Source: Durusdinium trenchii (lineage: Eukaryota; Sar; Dinophyceae; Suessiales; Symbiodiniaceae). Taken from it: 64,000 bases of DNA. Position numbers and translations under genes: made by a program. Under the pieces are notes generated by a model. It did no database searches, had not been told where the DNA came from, and saw nothing but the letters and a program-made list of their open reading frames with translations. Location of the stretch: assembly GCA_963970005.1 (NCBI GenBank), contig CAXAMN010021361.1, positions 1,807,427-1,871,426 of the forward strand, read 5' to 3'. Below, piece by piece: positions 57,101 through 64,000 of the stretch; the stretch's first letter is position 1; each line of letters begins with the position of its first letter.

Positions 57101-59584
57101 TGATTTCATGCCAACGATTGTTGACACCGTGCTTGGTGCCCTCCAGCAATCATCTTTGGCAAAGCAAAGTGTCTTTTCCAAAGGCTGCAGGGTAAGACAA
57201 GGAGTGCAAGAAGACTCAAAAAAACATCAACTTATTCCTACTATGATGTTCTATGGAACCAAGTTGTTGCAGCATTGCATTTTAATGTGACAATACAAAT
57301 TTCAATAGCATTCAATCCTCTGCCTGAATGCTCGACACGGAACTGGTGGAAATGCCGAGTCAACTGGACCCACACCTCCTCATCGATGCCAACCTTACAT
57401 TAGCTGCTAGCTAGATTGACAATATGGTCAATATTGGTCAATGCCATTAGTCATTGAACAAATTTTGTTTGCAAAACTTGCTAAGTAAAGTAACTTTGAA
57501 CAAGTAGAGCTGTTCAGCAGTTCCGGTATCGATTTGGTATTTCACGTTCCCTTCGGCCAAACCAAAGGAATTGTATTCCTCAACGGCCTTGTGGAACGCC
57601 GCCTTGTATCCACTTGCTCCACGAGGTAGGTCTGGATCATCCTGATGAGGCAAATGTTCAATTGAAATCATTCAACAAATTGTTTGAAAGGACAATTCAA
57701 TGTGAATCGTGGCCGATCGTGGCACAACAAAAGTCCGGTTCAGAAGAAAAAGGAGTCACTACAAGTCAATATATGGGTCCTTGACAATTGCTTCTGCACG
57801 CTGGTTGAACATCTGAATCGTCTGAAGCGGGTTTTTGCGCTGCCTTTCCGACAACTGCTGGTTCAGTTGGTACCTCCGGAAATGAAACTGCTCGATCTTG
57901 TCCAAGTGCACGTACACGCATGAGATTTGCGTGGCACTTTGTGCAAACCTGCAAGAGCGTTGCTCGAGTGACCAAACTTGGAAATATGTTCTGAGGAGTT
58001 CACTAAAGCCGTCCTTCGCTCAAAGGAGTTATGTTCAAGTCTAAGTAGTACTTCCGCTGTATAATTCTGACCACAACGCCATTCAGGAAACCCTTAAACT
58101 TAAAGTTTAATGATCTGAAATGAACATACTTCCTAAAATTCCTTCAAGCCCAGGTGACATTTCAACTTTCCCCAGAACAAGTCCACGGACAATCCTCAAA
58201 TTCCCCAGAACAACTGGTGACATGTCAAATCTTCCCAGANNNNNNNNNNGAACAAGTCCACGGACAGTCCTCAAATTCCCCAGAACAACTGGTGACCTGT
58301 CAAATCTTCCCAGAACAAATCCACGGACATCCCCCAAAATAAGTCTGAGCCTGCTAAACCTTTCCAGAACAACCAAAAGGCGACGTTTTGAGGTTTTTCA
58401 AAAGGCGACGTTTTGAGGTTTTTCAAAAGGCGACGTTTTGAGGTTTTTCAAAAGGCGGCGGTTTGACCCAAACCCTCACCTTTTGGTTGTTCTGGGGCAC
58501 TACCTGAAAACTCCAGAATTTCACCAAATCAACTTTAAGAAGTGAATGGTCCCAGAACAACAAACACATGACCCTTTGACATTTGAAGTTTTTTAACTTA
58601 AAAAGGCGACGGTTTGGACCAAACCCTCACCTTTTGTCATAATGTTTTTTGATGAGGCTTCACTGGCTGAATTTTCTGGATTTTGTTTTGTTTTGGAGCC
58701 TGGAGGCTAGTAAGAAATGTTTATGTCAAAAGGTGACGGTTTGACCCAAACCCTCACCCTTTCGACTTTGAATTTCGAGGTTCCCAAAAGGTTAGGTTTT
58801 CCAACTTAGTCAAACCTAGATGCCCCTAACATTTCGCCTCTTGAAATCAGCAAGCATCTCGCCCTCCGGTTTCAGCTTCATGTAGGTGTAGAGCAAGCAG
58901 AACCAAACACAAGACAGGCGTCCCCAGCCTTTTGCAGGGGTGATGGACAACGGCACAAGACGTTGCCCCAACAATTCACTCTTCAAGGGTCTGATCTCAG
59001 TTGCCTCCCGATGACTCTCAAATCCACACAAAGCTATGTCTCTGAGGGTGTTGAGCCAGTCTGCCAAACAAGGCCATCCGTCCACCGGCATGTCCATGTG
59101 GAAGCAAACCAAGGGAACAGAGAAAGGAATCTTGCTTGAAGACACCTAACAAAGAACTTTGAAGGTCCAACATGAACTAAAAGTGCATGCAAGCAAGAAC
59201 ACATTTGGGGTTTCATCAAGAACTCACTCATGAGTCGAGGAACTGGCATGCGAACGTCATTCGGCAGAAGCGAAAGTCCATCCACAATCTCATTGAACCA
59301 CGTGACAAAAGGGTCAATGATTTCCGGCTTCAAGTGCTGAACCAACCATTGTGCAGGATGTTCGTCTTTTGAAACGTCAAAGGACCTCATTTCAACAACA
59401 AAGAACAGTTAAAGATCCCACACTTCAAGAGTCAATGAAATTCAGGCAAACTTCTCTAACCAAGTAAGACCCCCCACTGAGCAACATCCAAAATCTCTTG
59501 GACCCACGGCGTCAATTTTTTCGCAGACTTTGTTTTGCTGCTACTGCTCCCCTTGCTTTCTGGACCGCGTTCTCGCTTCACCAT
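51050..59584 (-). CDS. Large multi-exon gene; Lys-rich, HMG-box-like protein
   Basis: The start at 59584 gives MVKRERGPESKGSSSSKTKS. Exon-like stretches then follow in order down to about 51050. They include 59228-59394 (KPEIIDPFVTWFNEIVDGL), 58831-59135 (KIPFSVPLVCFHMDM), 57763-57948 (FHFRRYQLNQQLSERQR), 57495-57641 (LPRGASGYKAAFHKAVEEY) and about 57300-57398 (VGIDEEVWVQLTRHFHQFR). Further ones are about 56710-56875, 56260-56665, 55950-56150, 55625-55800, 55420-55600, 55060-55390, 54740-54980, 54395-54690, 54125-54310, 53930-54080, 53680-53870 and 53400-53615. Together they exceed 1,500 residues. No enzyme domain was recognised. Basic Lys/Glu-rich DNA-binding-like features are in the last third. 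It could be two genes, since no exon chain is proved throughout. Confidence 0.6.
51235..51620 (-). CDS. Acidic exon of the large - strand gene
   Basis: After a pyrimidine-rich tract and TTGTGCAG it reads DSMTNVVSVEWTSDEDMVVL, then TTWKEVMEEFEENGLEYTIN. The G left over at 51983 plus its first two bases make Gly, so the frame joins the exon before. The 3' border is not fixed; a GTACTCC donor near 51370 is possible. Confidence 0.55.
51983..52101 (-). CDS. Exon completing the HMG-like segment
   Basis: Begins GTGG after ATCTCAG. Joined to AT from 52172 it reads M-W, then KGSPVRLHAASKLDVVQLR and MTDLIPKQAIFDDQEE. A donor GTTGCTAA follows; reading on instead reaches a stop at 51975. Confidence 0.55.
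52172..53265 (-). CDS. 365-codon Lys/Glu-rich exon
   Basis: Opens after TTTGTCAG with EKGKKEEPQAKKSQSSAM. It is a long, low-complexity, mostly disordered basic stretch with several nuclear-signal-like clusters (KRRQKKADK, KKPKAAK, KQGRKRAADK). It ends with MFKFVEEQKAVLREAHPEKS then KTEIRKMALE. That spacing resembles helices 1 and 2 of an HMG box, and the expected Trp comes from the next exon. The donor is GC. No other exon here is this long. Confidence 0.7.
57495..57641 (-). CDS. Well-bounded exon of the large - strand gene
   Basis: Exactly 49 codons between CTCATCAG and GTTACTTT: DDPDLPRGASGYKAAFHKAV, then EEYNSFGLAEGNVKYQID. The exon before (57763-57948) joins it in phase only if a GA donor is used. 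Confidence 0.6.
57763..57948 (-). CDS. Exon of the large - strand gene
   Basis: After TCTTGCAG it reads FAQSATQISCVYVHLDKIEQ, then FHFRRYQLNQQLSERQRKNP and QTIQMFNQRAEAIVKDPYI. Gln/Arg-rich helix. The end is either GTAGTGAC (57763) or, in better phase, a GA donor a few bases earlier. Confidence 0.6.
58142..58320. repeat. Tandem repeat of ~64 bp units
   Basis: Units containing CCAGAACAAGTCCACGGACA and CCCCAGAACAACTGGTGAC. Two and a half copies, interrupted by an assembly gap. Intronic in the - strand gene. Confidence 0.8.
58240..58249. other. Assembly gap (10 N)
   Basis: Ten undetermined bases inside the tandem repeat. The true copy number is unknown. Confidence 0.99.
58375..58455. repeat. 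25 bp tandem repeat
   Basis: Three copies of AAAAGGCGACGTTTTGAGGT plus TTTTC, passing into the first of the hairpins below. Confidence 0.85.
58450..58764. repeat. Three dispersed hairpins
   Basis: AAAAGGCGACGGTTTGG followed by its near-complement CCAAACCCTCACCTTTT, at about 58450-58487, 58600-58638 and 58727-58764, each with small differences. Confidence 0.75.
58831..59135 (-). CDS. Exon of the large - strand gene
   Basis: After TCTTCAAG it reads KIPFSVPLVCFHMDMPVDGW, then CLADWLNTLRDIALCGFESH and LKPEGEMLADFKRRN, to a donor GTTAGGGG. A run of aromatic and Leu residues suggests a folded domain; not recognised. Confidence 0.55.
59228..59394 (-). CDS. Exon of the large - strand gene
   Basis: Reads SFDVSKDEHPAQWLVQHLKP, then EIIDPFVTWFNEIVDGLSLL and NDVRMPVPRLM, to a canonical donor GTGAGTTC. 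Confidence 0.55.
59461..59584 (-). CDS. First exon of the large - strand gene
   Basis: ATG at 59584 follows a stretch without upstream frame. MVKRERGPESKGSSSSKTKS then AKKLTPWVQEILDVAQW. A basic Ser-rich start is typical of a nuclear protein N-terminus (inference). The end is GTCTTAC or GTTAGAG. Confidence 0.55.
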
Positions 59585-59869
59585 ACTTTCCTAGGAAGTC
59601 ACTCAACCACGCCTGAGCCAAATCGTTCCCTCAACAAACAACCGTGAGTCCTCAACAAACAGGCAAGCGCTTTGAGACAGACTGACTGGTGAAATGGCCA
59701 CATACGAAGGGACAGCTTCAAGGCAGAGTGCAAGTTGTGTTCAAGGCAGCTGCACGCGGTAATCCCATCTGTCAATTAAGGCGCGAATTAATATGATCTT
59801 CGTAGGTCATGCAACAGTTTGCTACTTATGGTGGGCAACATCACTTAGTCATGTCACTTGTCGCCTGAC
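59585..59869. other. Short intergenic spacer
   Basis: Lies between the methyltransferase stop and the next start on the same strand. No spliced-leader-like acceptor is obvious, but AG sites are present for trans-splicing. Confidence 0.45.
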
Positions 59870-61690
59870 CTACATTTTGGGAATCAAACACAGCATTGCT
59901 GCGAGCTGCATTGCTCCACAGCATCTCAATGACATGCCATTGCCTGCCATTTTGTAAACTTGGCTCTCAGGAACATTTGTTAGATCCAAAAGTTGGCAAC
60001 CAGACGTCTTCGTGGAAGATTTGCTGGTAGGAATCCCTTGACTCGCAAGAGCCTCCAAAGGGTCCATCAATCGTCCAAGTTCCTTGGAACCAACACAATA
60101 CATTCCATCCTTCAACAATCATGGACAGGAATCAAGAAGTGTCCATGAACACAAATTCAAAACAGATTGAAATACTTTCAACACGTGATTGATTCTGAGC
60201 GACAATGGAAAAGAGCCTCGTGTTCGTTGTCAATGTGGGCAATGCGTTGTCTTTCGTTTGCCCACGTCCACGTCCCGTCCTGGCCAACTGCTGTAGGTCT
60301 ATGATCTCAAGGTGTGGGTAGAGCGTCTTGTACTCTCGCAGGTTGTCTGCCTAACCAGGCAAGCAAGGTGAGCCAAGAAATGCCAAGAATATGTTGACAC
60401 AAGGAATTTGTTCTTCCATCATGTGGAACCAATGTTGTAAACAAACAGATTGCTTACACGCCTGACTAGTTGTCAAAGTGCTTTTTGGATTCGGCATGAA
60501 AAAGAATGACTTGGCGGTCATCTGCGGTCGCATCTTGAGCATGCTCAAAAACGAAGACAACGACAAGGAAGGATCCCAGAAGAACTTCGAGGTCTTGTAA
60601 ACGATCGCATACAATCGGGCTCGTGCACTTGCCTCTCCAAAGACTCTTGGGTCAATCCTTTCAGCCACGATCTTGTACTTTGGCTCTTGGAAGTGTTTCT
60701 TGATGATGCTCTCAGAGTATTCTGTCACATTTTCCACAATACAAATGTCGATGTCAACTTTGCTAGTCTCTAGCTCGTACCACTTCTCATGCACAAGAAA
60801 CAAACGATCTCTCGTTTGTCTGCGAGCTCCCATCATTGAAAATGCTTGGCAAGTTGGGCCTTACATGGCAAGTCCGCTTAAAACGTTTCTGAAATTTACT
60901 TGACATCAGAACCCCATGAGAATGAACTAGAGGTGCATGAAACTCATGAACTGACTGGGCATGGTGAAGTCTGAGATCAACGCCCGATATGTTGACTTTG
61001 GTGCGATTGCCTGGAAAGCTGCAAAGCAACAACTTGTTGAAATCTACTGGCTTACTTATTTGCTATCAATGATGGGCAAGACAATGATTTGCCAACGAGA
61101 AACGATTGATTCTGATGTCAAATCGACAGTCCCGACAATGCGTTGTACAGTAGGATGTCCCAGTTGATGAAGATGCAAGTGAAAGGATGTCCCCAAAGTT
61201 GCATCTACTTGGCCATGATTGCTTCAGAACACGTTGGCAATGCTTATCACGCTCACAAGACCATCCATGTTCAATCATGGGTTTGGTAGTTGAACTTGAC
61301 CCGTCTTTCTTTGTCAACCAGCTCCTAGCCGCTGATGCAATCATCTCAGCAGCCTGAAGAAACGTGGAAGAATAGTTTCCCTTTTTGTGTCCCTTTGACT
61401 TCAAAAAACACACACCATCAATGTTCAATGACCGGCAAAAAAGAACATCCGCTCAAAAGCAATACACTTAGACTCTGGCCATTTCAGCACATCCAATGCC
61501 GGAAAAGCATGTGGTCACATGCCAACTCACTTTCTTGAGTCTGCTTGTCACCCACCGAGCCCCCTTGTGCATTGAGATCACCTTGAGAAAATCACGGGCC
61601 CAAAGCGGGACCTCTTTGATACTGGCTGGTCCTGCTGGGTGTATGTCAAGTGCTTTAGAGATAGACGTCTTTGGGAAAAACTTCCTTGGT
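59870..61690 (-). CDS. C5-cytosine DNA methyltransferase
   Basis: Transfers a methyl group from S-adenosylmethionine to cytosine C5 in DNA (family knowledge). Six exons join in frame to about 430 residues: 61474-~61690, 61097-61353, 60984-61018, 60462-60859, 60204-60350, 59870-60109. Motif I is TCFSGIGCAEMA (SAM binding). The motif II-III region is CERDKHCQRVL and CNFGDILSL. Motif IV is GPTCQAFSMMG, with the catalytic Cys codon at 60849-60851. Motif VI is ICIVENVTEY and motif VIII is SARARLYAIVY. LPTLTTNTRLFS lies just before motif IX, and AGNGMSLRCCGA is motif X. The Pro normally before the Cys is Thr. Length suits a catalytic domain without large regulatory modules. Introns argue against a retrotransposon copy. 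The 5' end is not fixed. Confidence 0.85.
60462..60859 (-). CDS. Methyltransferase exon with motifs IV, VI, VIII
   Basis: Begins after TGTAAG with two bases that complete Gly from 60984. Motif IV, the ENV of motif VI, and the R-x-R of motif VIII lie in one open exon of 132 codons. It ends at CAG before GCGTGTAAG, a GC donor needed to keep phase with 60350. Confidence 0.85.
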
Positions 61691-61847
61691 GCCGTGACAG
61701 GTGCGAAAGAAATGAGAAAAATAGTCGAAGAAACCACACTGCCACAACTCTTCCATCTGACTTCTGAGATGACAAGCTACGGTTTCAGATTATGCTTCTT
61801 GACAGCTACCCTTTTTGACTCCGTGACGCTCTTCTTGCTGCTTACAT

Positions 61848-62090
61848 TCCTCCAAAATCAACAAACTCAGAGAAATACTTAGGTGGCAGAAGGAAAAAAA
61901 CAAAGAGAAGCCTGGAAGTGATCAGGCTCTTCACAGCCGCTCGAAGTGATAATGGAGACCTGGCTTCAACAAACAGGTGGTTCATGTCAACAAAATCACT
62001 CATTTGAGAACAAATAATTGTTCTTTTACTGTAGCAACTACTCACAGCACAAAGTTTCTTGAAACAAAAGACCTGACATCTAAATGGTTG
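61848..62090 (-). CDS. Possible 5' exon of the methyltransferase gene
   Basis: Frame DFVDMNHLFVEARSPLSLRA, then AVKSLITSR, just upstream of the motif I exon on the same strand. No domain is recognised, and the join to 61690 is not established. Confidence 0.4.
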
Positions 62091-62940
62091 CAACTTCGTC
62101 AACACAGGCGGCAGGACTTTGGTTTTCCCATTTCAGTGTGACTGGTGAGGCTCTGATTTTACTCAAAAGTCAGTCACATTGAATTATTGTTAATTGTAAG
62201 TGTTTGAATGTTGAAGTGCATTAATAATCTAAATACCATAAAACTTTGCATGTTGGCTGATGGCTGGCTACTACAAACTGCTTGAGGCCTCCGGTAAAAT
62301 GCAGTACACCCATCTCGAAGTCCATTTGTTTGGTCCAAAGCAAACCTCTCAAACTCGACCTCAATTCAATGTGTTCTCATCCTTTTAGTCGAAGAAAACG
62401 TGCTTGGCAAAGCGAATCTGAAGTCTCTCACTCATTGACTTGAATTAGGCTGGCATGTTGGATTCAACATTTGTGCCAACTCTGTTGGGAACAAATTAAA
62501 ATTGCGCTATGCACTACGATCATCGACGGGGAGACCGGGACCTGCATCGTTCGCTGCACGTGCCTACTGCATCTTGTGCTTGAGACTTCTGAACCTGACC
62601 AAATTGAAATCAGAAAATGCAAATGCAATTCAAAACATTGCTCAAACTCAAGAACCTGAGGTAAACATGTTCAACTTATTCTTGAACCCCCAGCCTGCAC
62701 CGACTTGTCTTCCAGTTGTTCTTGTGAAATCGACGGAGTCTGCACAAACAATTGGAATTCAAACCAGTCAAACATTTAACTTTGCATTCCTTGCTTTGGA
62801 TTAAGTGCTGGCCTTGGAGGGCGATCGGCATGGATGCAAAGTCAACGTACTCTGACTGTCTTGGTCGTTGTTCATGACCAAGTCCTGTCAGGTTTGTTGA
62901 TGGTGGAACAAATTGTCTGACAGTAAGTGGCCTGAGGTGT
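62091..62940. other. No firm exon
   Basis: A - strand frame near 62800-62895 (GLGHEQRPRQSEYVDFASMP) and another near 62490-62590 are possible but lack agreed borders. A + strand frame of 100 codons at 62502-62804 has no matching splice or codon signal. Confidence 0.35.
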
Positions 62941-63150
62941 CCGTATTTTATCTGCAATCTCTGGGTAGCACTCCATGTAGTTCATGCGACGCAGCATCAA
63001 CTTTGGCAAACACAGATCACAGTCAGGACTAAGCTCCAGCTGGCTATCGTGGTTCAACAAAAACCACTGCCAAACTCTATCTGAATCTTCCTCCGCCATT
63101 GAACCAAAGGCTTTGGTTCCAGGCAGCATCATGGCAAGCAGTGAAAGCGA
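62941..63150 (-). CDS. Possible exon, acidic then Cys/Arg
   Basis: Reads AFGSMAEEDSDRVWQWFLLN, then ELSPDCDLCLPKLMLRRMN and ECYPEIADKI, before GCAGATTG or a later donor. Protein-like, same strand as the methyltransferase; function unknown. Confidence 0.45.
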
Positions 63151-63263
63151 GTGGTTCAAGCATAAACGCACAAACTACAGCAAAAATCAAGAACAATCAC
63201 CTTTTTTGAACGTGTCCAACGTCCCAATCAAGGACACGTGCAACAAACCTGAATTGGGATCTA

Positions 63264-63743
63264 TCACCTACGAACAACAGCTTTGAATTTGATGACCGGC
63301 GCAAGCCGGTCAAGTGCGTCGGGAAGACTTGGTGGACCTGCTCCAGCTTCATTTGCTTCGAGCCATGGAAGGGGCACCATGTGATCTGGCCGATCTGGGG
63401 AATTGATTAGATCGAGCAGAAACCTTGCAGTTCGTCCCACCTGAAGGTTGGACCTGCGTTGTTGAAGAACAAAATGCACAAGCTCAAGCCAATTCTTCTT
63501 GCGATCTACGGTGATGCTCTTGTACATTCTCACCGTCGTAGGCAACGGAGAGATTCTTTCCAGGCGACAAAAAGGAACAGCAAGTTGAATCTCTTGCGCT
63601 AAATTTGCATCTGAGGCATGATGCTTCACTAAGACCACAACATCCCGAGGGTCTTCCGCCACATGGCGAGCTCCAGGACCAGAGGATACCACACGAAGGT
63701 TTGATGGAAGATCTGCGATGCAATTCCATTGCAAGTGGCACAT
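63264..63743 (-). CDS. Possible 5' exon(s), unknown protein
   Basis: A 159-codon open frame with ARHVAEDPRDVVVLVKHHAS, then NWLELVHFVLQQRRSNLQVG and FLLDLINSPDRPDHMVPLPW. The longest uninterrupted frame upstream of the methyltransferase. It may be the start of the same gene or the end of another - strand gene that enters from the right. Confidence 0.45.
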   Translation of the reverse strand: MCHLQWNCIADLPSNLRVVSSGPGARHVAEDPRDVVVLVKHHASDANLAQEIQLAVPFCRLERISPLPTTVRMYKSITVDRKKNWLELVHFVLQQRRSNLQVGRTARFLLDLINSPDRPDHMVPLPWLEANEAGAGPPSLPDALDRLAPVIKFKAVVRR

Positions 63744-64000
63744 CTTTTACTGCTCAGTTACTTTGCTTGGAAACTTCCTTTGACATCGAGTCCACCCCTG
63801 AATCTCTAAATCTCTTAAATCAGGACCTTGCCTATGCGTCTCATAAACATGAACGAGTGCACGGCAGAGTCTGTGTTGTCTCGAAGGCCGCCGCTGAACT
63901 CGCAACCAAGCCCCTCCACCCTGAGCCGCTCTGAGATTGAGCAGGTGAGTCATAGGTTTGTGGCATTGGTTCAAGAGCTATGTTGTAACATAATTTCAGA
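63744..64000. other. Right window edge, undecided
   Basis: A - strand frame with LLNLRAAQGGGAWLRVQRRP is open over most of it, but a second frame is equally plausible. The gene, if any, is cut by the window edge. Confidence 0.3.

Noticed and set aside
59870..61690. Methyltransferase as part of a retrotransposon
   Set aside because: Dinoflagellate retrotransposons with methyltransferases are known, but here the gene has introns and I saw no reverse transcriptase, integrase or long terminal repeats near it.

Overview
The window looks like nuclear DNA of a dinoflagellate, most likely a Symbiodiniaceae-type alga (inference). Coding sequence comes as short exons, mostly 50-190 bp, separated by introns of about 0.3-2 kb. 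Introns end in AG, usually followed by G, and begin with GT but also with GC or GA, the relaxed donor rule known in dinoflagellates. Introns are full of minisatellites, foldback elements and AT tracts. There are no bacterial-type operons, rRNA genes, credible tRNA genes or CRISPR arrays. All exon calls were made by eye from splice-like borders, open frame, GC-rich third positions and phase agreement between neighbours; borders are approximate.

Region 1-1.67 kb is a nested repeat: two copies of a ~220 bp foldback element flank two tandem ~525 bp units that each form a long hairpin. From about 3 kb to 50.3 kb all supported exons are on the + strand. They read as one very long gene or a few consecutive genes in one direction. 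The only recognisable domain is a BTB/POZ-like fold spread over four phase-0 exons (12721-15657). The introns carry a recurrent repeat family built on CTAGTAG and CCAGGAGCCCC, including a ~19-copy array of 40 bp units at 36734-37500. Copies often lie within 20-80 bp of an exon.

Near 50.3-51.0 kb the coding strand switches. From 51 kb to the right end all supported exons are on the - strand. The best gene in the window is here: a C5-cytosine DNA methyltransferase (59870-61690, possibly with more 5' exons up to ~63.7 kb). Motifs I, II/III, IV, VI, VIII, the region before motif IX, and motif X can be read across six exons that join in frame. Its motif IV reads G-P-T-C-Q instead of G-P-P-C-Q. About 285 bp downstream begins a second - strand gene (about 59584 to 51050). 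It has more than 20 exons, encodes an unrecognised protein of more than 1,500 residues, and contains a 365-codon Lys/Glu-rich exon and an HMG-box-like segment near its C-terminal part.

Working together (inference): the methyltransferase and the basic HMG-like protein form a head-to-tail pair that could both act on chromatin. The + strand gene or genes converge on them tail to tail. No reverse transcriptase, integrase or transposase was seen, and the methyltransferase has introns, so it looks like a host gene rather than cargo of a young retrotransposon.
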